DNA of 64,000 nucleotides from Flavobacterium pokkalii (lineage in GTDB: Bacteria > Bacteroidota > Bacteroidia > Flavobacteriales > Flavobacteriaceae), in assembly GCF_014596575.1 (NCBI RefSeq), contig NZ_NASZ01000002.1, positions 1-64,000 of the forward strand. The letters are read 5' to 3'. How positions within the stretch are numbered: position 1 is the stretch's first letter; each line of letters starts with the position of its first letter. A program made the position numbers and the translations under genes. The notes under the pieces are model-generated. The model was not told where the DNA came from, made no database searches, and was given only the letters and a program-made list of their open reading frames with translations. Below, in pieces: positions 1 through 8,525 of this stretch.

Positions 1-60
1 AAGGACAATTTTAGTTTTTTTCAGCAGAAGTAAAAATCAAACCAAATAGACTGAAATGAA

Positions 61-100
61 AAAACCGCCTCAAATTATGTTTTGAGACGGCTTCTTTTTG
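61..100 (+). terminator. Hairpin terminator of a gene left of the window
   Basis: An inverted repeat (CCGCCTCAAA against TTTTGAGACGG) encloses a short loop and runs into CTTTTTG. The rest of the first 194 bases holds no gene. It probably ends a transcript that enters from the left. Confidence 0.55.
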
Positions 101-194
101 TTAATAACTTCCCTTTTCATTCGCCTCAAAAAAAACTAAATTTGAAATTCAATTTTTGTGATTTTTATAAATTGCAAACACTTCAAAAACAGCT

Positions 195-3100
195 ATGTAT
201 TTAATATTCGATACCGAAACTACCGGATTACCGAAACGTTGGGACGCTCCTATAACTGATACGGCCAACTGGCCACGATGTATTCAGATTGCCTGGCAGT
301 TGCATGACGACATGGGACAATTAGTCGAACATCAGGATTATTTGGTGAAACCGGAAGGTTTTAATATTCCCTATGATGCCGAGCGAATTCACGGAATTTC
401 AACCGAATTAGCAGAAGCTGAAGGAATCACTTTGGCTGAGGTTTTGGAGAAATTCAATATTGCTTTGGGCAAGGCCAAATTTATTGTGGGGCAAAACCTG
501 GGGTTTGATGTCAACATTATGGGCTGTGAATTTCACCGAATGGGTGTGGATTCACCGATGGCTTCCATGCCTGTTTTGGATACCTGTACCGAGGTGACGG
601 CTAATTTATTGAAATTACCCGGAGGTCGTGGTGGGAAATTCAAATTGCCTACATTGACCGAGTTGCACGAATATTTATTCAACGTTCCTTTTGCGGAAGC
701 GCACAACGCCACTGCCGACGTGGAAGCAACTACCCGTTGTTTTTTAGAATTAATCAAAAGGGAGGTTTTTACCAAGGAAGAATTAGATGTTCCGGTTTCT
801 TATTTTCAGGAATTCCAGGCCAGAAATCCGCAGGAAATTCAGCTTATAGGATTAAAACATATTAACCTGAAAGCGGCTTCGGATAAAATCAGAGAGCAAC
901 TTCAAAAGTCGGAAGTAAAAGCACCTGAAAGTACTATTTCTGAAGAAAGCAGAAAGGATTTTAAAGAAGCAAAATTTGCCCATTTACACAACCATACCCA
1001 GTTTTCGGTTTTGCAATCAACTATTGGAATTGGTCCTTTAGTTGCGGCTACTGTAAAAAATAAATTTCCGGCCGTGGCTATGACTGATACCGGAAATATG
1101 ATGGGGGCTTTCCATTTTGTGAGTGCCGTGATGAATCACAATAAAGGAGCTTCTGCTAAAAATAAAGCTTTGGTTGAAAGTGGAGAAGAACCTACAGAAA
1201 CAGAGGTAAAACCTATCGTAGGTTGTGAATTTAATATTTGTGAAAATCACAAAGATAAAACCAAAAAAGACAACGGATATCAGGTGGTGTTGATGGCTAA
1301 AAATAAAAATGGTTATCATAATCTGGCTAAAATGGCTTCGATTGCTTATGTTGACGGATTTTATTATGTGCCGCGTATCGACCGTTCGGTTGTCGAAAGA
1401 TACAAAGAAGATATCATGGTTTTGTCCGGAAATCTCTATGGGGAAATTCCGAGTAAAATTTTAAATATTGGTGAAAACCAGGCAGAAGAAGCTTTGCTTT
1501 GGTGGAAATCACAGTTTAATGATGATTTTTATCTCGAAATCATGCGTCACAATCAGGAAGATGAAAACAGGGTCAATAAAACCCTGATAGAGTTTTCTAA
1601 AAAACATAATGTAAAGTTAATTGCGACCAATAATACCTATTATGTAAACAAGGAAGATGCGAATGCGCACGATATTTTGTTGTGTGTGAAAGATGGTGAA
1701 AAGCAAGCAACTCCAATTGGTCGTGGTCGTGGCTACCGTTATGGATTACCTAATCAGGAATATTATTATAAGTCGGAGGAAGAGATGAAAAAACTCTTTG
1801 CTGATTTGCCTGAAGCTATTATCAATATTCAGGAAATTATTGATAAGGTCGAAATTTACTCTTTGTACCGAGATGTATTGCTTCCAAAATTTGAAATTCC
1901 AGACGAATTTAAAGTTGCAGAAGATTTGGCTGATGGCGGAGTGAGAGGAGAAAATGCCTATTTGCGTCATTTGACTTATACAGGAGCAGAACGTCGTTAC
2001 GAAGCAATTACGGATGAAGTTCGGGAACGTTTAGATTTCGAGTTGATGACTATTTCGAATTCAGGATATCCGGGTTACTTTTTGATTGTACAGGATTTCA
2101 TTGCCGAAGCTCGTAAAATGGGGGTTTCGGTAGGGCCTGGTCGTGGATCGGCTGCGGGTTCAGCGGTGGCTTATTGTTTAGGGATTACCAATATCGACCC
2201 AATTAAGTACGATTTGCTTTTTGAGCGTTTCCTGAATCCGGATCGTGTATCTATGCCCGATATTGATATCGACTTTGATGATGAGGGACGTTCCCGTGTT
2301 ATGGATTATGTAATTAATAAATACGGAGCCAATCAGGTGGCGCAGATTATTACTTATGGTAAAATGGCAACCAAGTCGGCTATTCGTGATACTGCCCGTG
2401 TATTGGATTTACCGCTTTTTGAAGCAGACCGAATTGCAAAGCTGATTCCGGCAATGATGCCCGGGAAATGGAATTTGGCTCGTTTTATTTCGGAAAGTGA
2501 GGATGATGTTAAAAAGGCGTTGAAGTCTTCCGAAGAATTTGATCGAGTTAAAGAATTAATTGCCATTGCTAATGAAGGAGATCTAGCTGGAGAAACCATT
2601 CAGCAGGCTAAAATTCTGGAGGGTTCGATGCGTAATACCGGAATTCACGCCTGTGGGGTGATTATTACGCCGGATGATATTACCAATTTCGTTCCGGTTA
2701 CTACCGCCAAAGATTCTGATTTATATGTGACTCAGTTTGATAACTCGGTTGCAGAAAGTGCTGGATTGCTGAAGATGGATTTCTTGGGTCTGAAGACTCT
2801 GACTTTGATTAAAGACACGGTAAAATTGGTGAAATACCGAACCGGAATTGAACTCAATCCGGATAATTTCCCAATTGATGATGTCAAAACCTATGAGTTG
2901 TTCCAAAGAGGAGAAACAGTAGGGGTTTTCCAATACGAGTCGCCCGGAATGCAGAAATACATGAAGGATTTAAAACCAACGGTTTTTGCCGATTTGATTG
3001 CGATGAATGCCTTGTATCGTCCGGGACCTTTGGAGTATATTCCTTCCTTCGTTCGTCGAAAAAATGGAGAAGAAGAAATTACCTATGACTTAGATGCCTG

Positions 3101-4733
3101 TGAAGAATATTTAGGAGAAACCTACGGAATTACAGTATATCAGGAGCAGGTAATGCTTTTGTCCCAAAAATTAGCCGGATTCTCTAAAGGTGATGCCGAC
3201 GTACTTCGTAAGGCAATGGGTAAAAAGCAGAAGGACGTACTGGATAAAATGAAAGGGAAGTTTATTGATCAGGCAGTGGCTAATGGTCATGACGAGAAAA
3301 AATTAGATAAAATTTGGACGGACTGGGAAGCTTTTGCGAGTTATGCCTTCAATAAATCACACTCTACTTGTTATGCTTGGGTAGCATATCAAACGGCTTA
3401 TTTAAAAGCGCATTATCCGGCAGAGTATATGGCTGCGGTACTTTCGAATAATATGAATGATATCAAGCAGGTTTCCTTTTTTATGGAAGAATGTAAGCGA
3501 ATGGGCTTGCAGGTTTTAGGACCTTCGGTAAATGAATCCTTTTATAAATTTACAGTAAATGATGATTATGCAGTTCGTTTTGGGATGGGAGCGATTAAAG
3601 GTGTAGGAGCCGGAGCGGTTGAAACTATTGTAGAAAACAGAAAAAACGGATTATACAAATCGATATTTGATTTGGCTAAACGTATTGATTTGCGTGCGGC
3701 TAATAAAAAAGCCTTTGAAAATTTGGCTTTAGCGGGTGGATTTGACTGTTTTACTGATACGCACAGAGCTCAGTATTTTCATGATGAAGGAGATGGAATA
3801 ACCTTTTACGAAAAAGCCATGCGTTATGGTTCGAAATTTCAGGAAAATGAAAATTCGTCTCAGGTAAGTTTGTTTGGAGAAAGCAGCGAAGTACAAATTG
3901 CCGAACCTGTTGTTCCGCCTTGTGAGGATTGGAGTACGATGGAAAAACTGGCTAAGGAAAAAGAAGTCGTGGGAATTTATATTTCCGGTCATCCGCTGGA
4001 TGATTTTAGATTTGAAATGAAATATTTCTGTAATGCCAAATTAGAAGCTTTAAAAAATATGGAAGCTTATGTAGGTAAGACGCTTACTTTGGGCGGAATT
4101 ATCAATAATGTGCAACATCGTGTGGCTAAGAACGGTAAAGGTTGGGCTTCTTTTGCTTTGGAGGGTTATGATGAGAGTTATGAGTTCCGAATTTTTGGAG
4201 AAGAGTATCTGAAGTTTCGTCATTTCTTTATTCAAAACAATTTTATGTTTATCAAGGTGACCATAAAAGAAGGTTGGATGAATCAGGAAACCGGAAAAAA
4301 AGGAGAGCCAAGATTGCAGTTTGTGGAAATGAAGCAGTTGCAGGATGTATTGGAATCTTTTGCAAAAAAACTGATTGTGTTGTTAAATATTAAAGATTTG
4401 TATCCGGAATTTATTCATAAACTAAATCATCTTTTTAATGAAAACAAAGGAGAGCATCAGGTGACTTTTGAAGTGATGGAATTAGAAAGAATTAAAAAAC
4501 TGATAGAGGTTGCGCCTGCTGTGGGAGAAAACGATGAGGTGGTTTTTGAAGAAGATAATGAAGATGCAGAAACTGCCGATATGCCGGAAAATAAAGCGGT
4601 TCAGGTTACCGAAGTCGAAGAAGTTAAGGTGGTGACTAAGTTGAGCATGGTAAGCAGAAGGTTGAAAATTAAAATTTCGACCGAATTGTTGCAGGAATTA
4701 GAAAAAATGCAGGTGAATTTTAAATTGAATTAG
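195..4733 (+). CDS. dnaE: DNA polymerase III subunit alpha with N-terminal proofreading exonuclease
   Basis: Replicative DNA polymerase, 1512 aa. Residues 1-200 form a DEDDh 3'-5' exonuclease domain: FDTETTGL at 5-12 and the HNATADVEAT segment near 168 carrying the late His and Asp. A PHP domain starts near 260 with HLHNHTQFSVL. The polymerase core follows, with GPGRGSAAGS near 645 and the catalytic aspartates in PDIDIDFDDEG near 687. QVSLFG near 1223 looks like a sliding-clamp-binding motif, followed by an OB-fold region near 1290-1370. Escherichia coli DnaE lacks the exonuclease domain; the fused form is familiar to me from Bacteroidota. It stands alone, 197 nt before trxA. Confidence 0.97.
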   Translation: MYLIFDTETTGLPKRWDAPITDTANWPRCIQIAWQLHDDMGQLVEHQDYLVKPEGFNIPYDAERIHGISTELAEAEGITLAEVLEKFNIALGKAKFIVGQNLGFDVNIMGCEFHRMGVDSPMASMPVLDTCTEVTANLLKLPGGRGGKFKLPTLTELHEYLFNVPFAEAHNATADVEATTRCFLELIKREVFTKEELDVPVSYFQEFQARNPQEIQLIGLKHINLKAASDKIREQLQKSEVKAPESTISEESRKDFKEAKFAHLHNHTQFSVLQSTIGIGPLVAATVKNKFPAVAMTDTGNMMGAFHFVSAVMNHNKGASAKNKALVESGEEPTETEVKPIVGCEFNICENHKDKTKKDNGYQVVLMAKNKNGYHNLAKMASIAYVDGFYYVPRIDRSVVERYKEDIMVLSGNLYGEIPSKILNIGENQAEEALLWWKSQFNDDFYLEIMRHNQEDENRVNKTLIEFSKKHNVKLIATNNTYYVNKEDANAHDILLCVKDGEKQATPIGRGRGYRYGLPNQEYYYKSEEEMKKLFADLPEAIINIQEIIDKVEIYSLYRDVLLPKFEIPDEFKVAEDLADGGVRGENAYLRHLTYTGAERRYEAITDEVRERLDFELMTISNSGYPGYFLIVQDFIAEARKMGVSVGPGRGSAAGSAVAYCLGITNIDPIKYDLLFERFLNPDRVSMPDIDIDFDDEGRSRVMDYVINKYGANQVAQIITYGKMATKSAIRDTARVLDLPLFEADRIAKLIPAMMPGKWNLARFISESEDDVKKALKSSEEFDRVKELIAIANEGDLAGETIQQAKILEGSMRNTGIHACGVIITPDDITNFVPVTTAKDSDLYVTQFDNSVAESAGLLKMDFLGLKTLTLIKDTVKLVKYRTGIELNPDNFPIDDVKTYELFQRGETVGVFQYESPGMQKYMKDLKPTVFADLIAMNALYRPGPLEYIPSFVRRKNGEEEITYDLDACEEYLGETYGITVYQEQVMLLSQKLAGFSKGDADVLRKAMGKKQKDVLDKMKGKFIDQAVANGHDEKKLDKIWTDWEAFASYAFNKSHSTCYAWVAYQTAYLKAHYPAEYMAAVLSNNMNDIKQVSFFMEECKRMGLQVLGPSVNESFYKFTVNDDYAVRFGMGAIKGVGAGAVETIVENRKNGLYKSIFDLAKRIDLRAANKKAFENLALAGGFDCFTDTHRAQYFHDEGDGITFYEKAMRYGSKFQENENSSQVSLFGESSEVQIAEPVVPPCEDWSTMEKLAKEKEVVGIYISGHPLDDFRFEMKYFCNAKLEALKNMEAYVGKTLTLGGIINNVQHRVAKNGKGWASFALEGYDESYEFRIFGEEYLKFRHFFIQNNFMFIKVTIKEGWMNQETGKKGEPRLQFVEMKQLQDVLESFAKKLIVLLNIKDLYPEFIHKLNHLFNENKGEHQVTFEVMELERIKKLIEVAPAVGENDEVVFEEDNEDAETADMPENKAVQVTEVEEVKVVTKLSMVSRRLKIKISTELLQELEKMQVNFKLN

Positions 4734-4867
4734 AATTTGACAGCAAATTAATGGGATAGCTGTTGAAAGTTTGGGTCTTTTTTGAGTTCATAGTGACTTA
4801 TAATAATTAACAATACATTAATAGCCAAAACTAATTTTAGAATAGTGTTTAGTAAGTTTTTAATTTC

Positions 4868-4875
4868 TAAATTTG
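4868..4875 (+). promoter_or_regulatory. Probable minus-7 element of the trxA promoter
   Basis: TAAATTTG fits the Bacteroidota minus-7 consensus TAnnTTTG and lies about 55 nt before the thioredoxin start. No clear minus-33 TTG is seen at the expected distance. Confidence 0.5.
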
Positions 4876-4930
4876 CAAGGTGTTTAAGGAATTAAAGACT
4901 TTAGATTTATAAACTTTTAAATAAAGAAAT

Positions 4931-5248
4931 ATGGCATTAGCAATTACAGATGCTACTTTTGAGGAAGTAGTTTTGAAATCAGATAAACCTGTAATGGTAG
5001 ATTTTTGGGCAGCTTGGTGTGGGCCTTGTAGAATGGTTGGGCCAATCATCGATGAACTAAGCAACGAATACGAAGGTAAAGTTGTGGTAGGTAAAGTTGA
5101 TGTAGATGCAAACCAGGAATTTGCTGCAAAATACGGTGTGAGAAACATTCCAACAGTGTTGGTTTTTCATAACGGAGAAGTTGTAGGTAAGCAAGTAGGA
5201 GTTGCTCCTAAACAAACCTACGCAGATAGCTTAGACGCTTTGTTGTAA
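4931..5248 (+). CDS. trxA: Thioredoxin
   Basis: Cytoplasmic thiol-disulfide oxidoreductase of 105 aa, the normal length of the family. The active site WCGPC lies at residues 29-33 inside the DFWAAWCGPC segment, and the cis-proline loop is NIPT near residue 74. There is no signal peptide, so it acts in the cytoplasm. It has its own promoter-like element upstream and a strong terminator downstream, so it is probably monocistronic. Confidence 0.97.
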   Translation: MALAITDATFEEVVLKSDKPVMVDFWAAWCGPCRMVGPIIDELSNEYEGKVVVGKVDVDANQEFAAKYGVRNIPTVLVFHNGEVVGKQVGVAPKQTYADSLDALL

Positions 5249-5269
5249 TCGTAAGATTATGATTTATAT

Positions 5270-5304
5270 GAAAAAAAGGTTTGGCACAAGTCAAACCTTT
5301 TTTT
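5270..5304 (+). terminator. Rho-independent terminator after trxA
   Basis: AAAAAGGTTTG and CAAACCTTTTT form a perfect stem around a short loop, followed by a T run. It starts about 22 nt after the thioredoxin stop. Confidence 0.85.
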
Positions 5305-5387
5305 GTTTATAACAGTTTAGAGGGTCTATCCTCTTTTCTCTTGCTTCTTTTCTCTATTATCTATTATCTTTTTAATACATTTGAGAT

Positions 5388-6314
5388 ATGAAGATAGAAA
5401 CCCAAATAGAAAAAATATCCAGTTTTCAGCATCTGGAATTGTTGGCTAATCAGGTTGTGGAAGGTTTTATTTCTGGAATGCATAAAAGCCCTTTTCATGG
5501 ATTTTCGGCTGAATTTGCGGAGCATAAAGTCTATAATACAGGTGAAAGTACAAAACATATTGATTGGAAGCTTTTTGCAAAGACCGATAGACTGTATACG
5601 AAACAATTTGAGGAAGAAACTAATTTGCGTTGTCATATTATTATCGATAATTCTTCGTCGATGCATTATCCCAAATTAAGTGGGAAGCAGCATTTTTATC
5701 AGAACAAAATTGGTTTTTCAGTTTTGGCTTCGGCTGTTTTGATGAATTTATTAAAGAAACAAAGAGATGCGGTGGGTTTGAGTGTTTTTTCGGATTCTTA
5801 CGGATATTATGCGCCGGAAAAAGGCAGTGACCGCCATCATCGGATGATTTTGAATACGCTGGAAAATCTTTTAAAAGAATCTGCGGTTAAAAAAAGTACA
5901 GATACGATTACTTTTTTGCATCAAATTGCCGAGAAAATGTATCGTCGTTCGATGATTATTTTGTTTACAGATATGTTTCAAACTGCAGATGAAGATAAGT
6001 TATTGAGTGCTTTGCAGCATTTAAAATACAATAAACACAAAGTGGTTTTGTTTCATGTGATTGATGACAAAACCGAGTTTTATTTTGATTTTGACAATGC
6101 ACCACGGAAATTCATTGATGTTGAAACCGGGGAAGAAATTTCGGTTTTTGCCGAAAATGTAAAAGAAGTATATGAAAAACAGTTGGATTTGTACTTTAAA
6201 AAATTGGCTTTGAGTTGTGCGCAAAACAAAATCAAGTATGTTCCGGTGAGTGTAAGAGATGATTTTGAAAAAATAATGCTGACTTATTTGACTGAGAAAC
6301 AAAGTTTTGGTTAA
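5388..6314 (+). CDS. DUF58 domain protein
   Basis: 308 aa, no membrane segment. It carries the DUF58 signature YNTGESTKHIDW (49-60) with KLFAKTDRLYTKQFEEE following, then a von Willebrand factor A-like fold with a MIDAS-type DNSSS at 87-91. DUF58 proteins usually sit beside a MoxR-type AAA ATPase and membrane VWA proteins. Here neither neighbour is present: trxA lies upstream and tRNA genes downstream, so a MoxR partner would have to be elsewhere in the genome. Molecular function is not established for the family. Confidence 0.88.
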   Translation: MKIETQIEKISSFQHLELLANQVVEGFISGMHKSPFHGFSAEFAEHKVYNTGESTKHIDWKLFAKTDRLYTKQFEEETNLRCHIIIDNSSSMHYPKLSGKQHFYQNKIGFSVLASAVLMNLLKKQRDAVGLSVFSDSYGYYAPEKGSDRHHRMILNTLENLLKESAVKKSTDTITFLHQIAEKMYRRSMIILFTDMFQTADEDKLLSALQHLKYNKHKVVLFHVIDDKTEFYFDFDNAPRKFIDVETGEEISVFAENVKEVYEKQLDLYFKKLALSCAQNKIKYVPVSVRDDFEKIMLTYLTEKQSFG

Positions 6315-6352
6315 TAGTCGGAAAAATATTTTTTTATTTTTTATAAAAACAC

Positions 6353-6382
6353 TTGTGTAAATAGAAATCTGTTGTATCTTTG
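6353..6382 (+). promoter_or_regulatory. Promoter of the first tRNA-Asp
   Basis: TTG (6353-6355) and TATCTTTG (6375-6382) are separated by 19 nt, matching the Bacteroidota minus-33/minus-7 pattern. The tRNA begins 19 nt further on. Confidence 0.8.
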
Positions 6383-6400
6383 CCACCGCAATAAAGCAGA

Positions 6401-6474
6401 GGTTTGGTAGTTCAGTTGGTTAGAATACATGCCTGTCACGCATGGGGTCGCGGGTTCGAGTCCCGTCCAGACCG
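6401..6474 (+). tRNA. tRNA-Asp(GTC), copy 1
   Basis: A full cloverleaf of 74 nt: acceptor GGTTTGG/CCAGACC, D arm GTTC/GAAT, anticodon stem CATGC/GCATG with loop CTGTCAC giving anticodon GTC, T arm GCGGG-TTCGAGT-CCCGT, discriminator G. CCA is not encoded. An identical copy lies 341 nt downstream. Confidence 0.97.
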
Positions 6475-6486
6475 CTAATATTGGAG

Positions 6487-6516
6487 AAGCCTTTCGTAAC
6501 AGAAAGGCTTTTTTTT
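6487..6516 (+). terminator. Terminator after tRNA-Asp copy 1
   Basis: A perfect 9-bp stem AAGCCTTTC/GAAAGGCTT with a six-base loop and a T run, 13 nt after the tRNA. Confidence 0.85.
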
Positions 6517-6597
6517 CCACTATACGGTATCGAAAGCTAGTTGTGTTGTTTGGTTAGCCTTTGTAAGCTAGCCATGGTTTATGTAGTTAGACCAATG

Positions 6598-6632
6598 AAA
6601 AGCTTTTCACTTAATTGTGAATGGCTTTTTTG
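6598..6632 (+). terminator. Second hairpin with T run between the tRNA genes
   Basis: AAAGCTTTTCAC pairs with GTGAATGGCTTT with two mismatches and is followed by TTT. No gene lies between it and the first tRNA terminator. It may be a leftover of a further duplicated tRNA unit. Confidence 0.4.
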
Positions 6633-6691
6633 ATTTTAAAACAGCTCTGAGATTTAAGAGAAAAAGATTTTAAAATATTTTCATTTTGCTC

Positions 6692-6723
6692 TTGTTTTTA
6701 AAGAAAATTAAATTGTATATTTG
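6692..6723 (+). promoter_or_regulatory. Promoter of the second tRNA-Asp
   Basis: TTG (6692-6694) and TATATTTG (6716-6723), spacer 21 nt, 19 nt ahead of the tRNA. The leader after the minus-7 element shares CGCAATAAAGCAGA with copy 1. Confidence 0.75.
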
Positions 6724-6727
6724 CACT

Positions 6728-6816
6728 CGCAATAAAGCAGAGGTTTGGTAGTTCAGTTGGTTAGAATACATGCCTGTCACGCATGGGGTCGCGGGTTCGA
6801 GTCCCGTCCAGACCGC
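6728..6816 (+). repeat. 89-bp tandem duplicate of the tRNA-Asp unit
   Basis: This stretch is identical to 6387-6475: 14 nt of leader, the whole tRNA and one base after it. Promoters and terminators outside the unit differ in sequence, so each copy carries its own signals. Confidence 0.9.
6742..6815 (+). tRNA. tRNA-Asp(GTC), copy 2
   Basis: Sequence identical to the copy at 6401-6474, with the same arms and the GTC anticodon. It has its own promoter and terminator. Confidence 0.97.
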
Positions 6817-6826
6817 AAAATTTGCA

Positions 6827-6857
6827 AAAGCTCTTCATGAAAATGAAGAGCTTTTTT
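6827..6857 (+). terminator. Terminator after tRNA-Asp copy 2
   Basis: A 12-bp perfect stem AAAGCTCTTCAT/ATGAAGAGCTTT around GAAA, followed by T residues, 12 nt after the tRNA. Confidence 0.85.
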
Positions 6858-6881
6858 TATTTTAGAAAAATCAAAAAATGA

Positions 6882-7400
6882 TTGTATTTTTATAAAATAT
6901 TAGTCGAATTCAAAAATAAGGCCTTGAAGCAGTATTACTTTTTTTTAATTTTAGGTTTTTTTACTTCTTGTCAATATTTTGAGAAGCAAGTGCCTTCTGA
7001 AAAAGAATTATTGCAAAAAGAACTTAAAGCTATTAATTGGAAAGAGGTAGATGAGTATCCTTCGTTTACAGGCTGTGACAAGCTGACTGAAAAAATACAA
7101 CGCCAACAATGTTTTTTTGAATATTTGACTCAGTTAATTCAAGATAAATTAGAGGTAGATACGCTTTCGGTTTTGTATCCTGAATTGGATACCATTGAAG
7201 TAAAAGTGACTGTTTTTCCGGATTCCCGAATGCAGTTTGAACCTCAGTTTTCTAAAGATTCCACAGCTTACAATATCATAAAAATTGACAGTATTCTGCA
7301 CGCAAGATTGGTTAATTTTCCAAAAGTGAATCCGGCAATCAAACAAGGAATTCCGGTAAAAACCCAATTTATTCTTCCGGTGATTATCAAAGTGGAGTAG
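6882..7400 (+). CDS. Lipoprotein resembling a TonB C-terminal domain protein
   Basis: Up to 172 aa. A hydrophobic stretch ends in GFFTSC near residues 24-30, a plausible lipobox. The segment YPSFTGCDKLTEKIQRQQCF resembles the proline-glycine-cysteine region typical of flavobacterial TonB energy-transducer C-termini, and the remaining beta-rich part fits that size. No ATG lies near the start in this frame; TTG at 6882 or at 6924 are the options, and the second places the signal sequence right at the N-terminus. Function is not known. It converges with the glycosyltransferase gene, leaving a 3-nt gap. Confidence 0.6.
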   Translation: MYFYKILVEFKNKALKQYYFFLILGFFTSCQYFEKQVPSEKELLQKELKAINWKEVDEYPSFTGCDKLTEKIQRQQCFFEYLTQLIQDKLEVDTLSVLYPELDTIEVKVTVFPDSRMQFEPQFSKDSTAYNIIKIDSILHARLVNFPKVNPAIKQGIPVKTQFILPVIIKVE

Positions 7401-7403
7401 TTT

Positions 7404-8525
7404 TTAAGTCTGAAATTTTCTTCCTTTCCATTCGTATTTTCCAACTAAAGCATACAAAGCCACGCTAATGCTGAAAAACGGATACAATATACTTGCTGTT
7501 AAATAGGATTGTGTTTTGCTTTTTAAAAATACATTCGTTTTGTAAATCAATAAAAAATCGACACTTAGTTTTGTCAGGAGTAAAAACGATAAAAGATACT
7601 GATTCCCGTTTCCAAAACAGAAATTCCAAAGCACAAACCATAAACTGATATTTCCGCCAAAAACAATTAATCCCAAAGCTTTTCCAAAATTACTTTGATA
7701 CGAAGTGGTTTTAGAAGCCCAGCGCACTCTTTGATAAAATAAATCTTTCCAGTTGTCTAGTGGTTTTGTGGTTACAATATGGTTTTCGGATTTTAAATAA
7801 TGTACTTTTTCAGTGCCAAAATTTGGGGAGTTTATTGCTTTTTGCAAAAGGAAAACATCGTCGCCACTGGCAATTTTATTGTTGCCTTCAAAACCGTTTA
7901 ATTTTTCGAAAAGTGACTTGGTGTAGGTCAAATTAGCACCGTTGCACATAAAACCTTTGCTTAAACCGAAACTGCCTATCGTGGCTCCCTGTAAACTGGC
8001 TAAATCCAATTGTTGGAAATAATGTAAAAAAGAATGATCTCCGGAATATTTTACGGCTCCGGCAATCATTTCTGGTTTTTGATTTTGAATATAATTATCC
8101 AAACTTAAAAGCCAGTTTTCAGGTACGACGCAATCCGCGTCGGTGGTGGTGATCCAGTCGTTTTTGATGTGTTTAATGGCGGTGGTTATCGCGTCTTTTT
8201 TTGGGGAATTTGATTTTCTGATGTTGTTTATAACCGAAATTTGAAATCTAATCCCGATAGCTACCGGGACTGGAATTTGGAATTCATCTGTTGATTGATC
8301 GTCGACCAAAATTACTTCGAATAAATTCGTTGGATAATTTAATTGCGAAAGACTTTCTAATAGTATAGGCAAATTTTCGGCTTCATTTCGAAAAGGAACA
8401 ATAATACTGAAAGCGTTTTTTGGTTTTAAGTCTAAGTTGTCAAAGGTTTTTATTTTTGAAAAACCATGAATTAAAAGCAGTATGGTTGCAAAATAAGTGA
8501 ATAATATGACGGTAACCGCAAGCAT
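7404..8525 (-). CDS. Family 2 glycosyltransferase, membrane-anchored
   Basis: 373 aa. An N-terminal membrane helix (3-20) precedes a GT-A domain with IIVPFRNEAEN (41-51), VDD (74-76), the DxD motif in TDADC, and QRVRW, the QxxRW motif of processive-type GT2 enzymes; two or three membrane helices close the protein. The start overlaps the stop of the upstream flippase-like gene by one base (TGATG), so the two are co-translated. Acceptor and sugar are unknown. Residues 82-96 hold an odd insertion (FQI repeated with a 12-residue period) encoded by a palindromic repeat. Confidence 0.88.
   Translation of the reverse strand: MLAVTVILFTYFATILLLIHGFSKIKTFDNLDLKPKNAFSIIVPFRNEAENLPILLESLSQLNYPTNLFEVILVDDQSTDEFQIPVPVAIGIRFQISVINNIRKSNSPKKDAITTAIKHIKNDWITTTDADCVVPENWLLSLDNYIQNQKPEMIAGAVKYSGDHSFLHYFQQLDLASLQGATIGSFGLSKGFMCNGANLTYTKSLFEKLNGFEGNNKIASGDDVFLLQKAINSPNFGTEKVHYLKSENHIVTTKPLDNWKDLFYQRVRWASKTTSYQSNFGKALGLIVFGGNISLWFVLWNFCFGNGNQYLLSFLLLTKLSVDFLLIYKTNVFLKSKTQSYLTASILYPFFSISVALYALVGKYEWKGRKFQT
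8236..8283 (-). repeat. Palindromic repeat inserted in frame inside the glycosyltransferase gene
   Basis: Plus-strand TCCCGATAGCTACCGGGA (an 18-bp palindrome with one mismatched pair) sits between two near-identical 12-mers, GAAATTTGAAAT at 8236 and GGAATTTGGAAT at 8272 (10 of 12 equal). The period is 36 nt, exactly 12 codons, so the reading frame is kept. Confidence 0.7.

Noticed and set aside
533-775. Open frame of 80 codons on the minus strand inside dnaE
   Set aside because: It lies opposite conserved exonuclease-domain codons of dnaE and resembles no protein; the same applies to the other antisense frames within dnaE.
195-800. Exonuclease domain fused to the replicative polymerase as a novelty
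   Set aside because: From general knowledge of Bacteroidota DnaE proteins this fusion is regular in the lineage, so I annotate it but do not score it.
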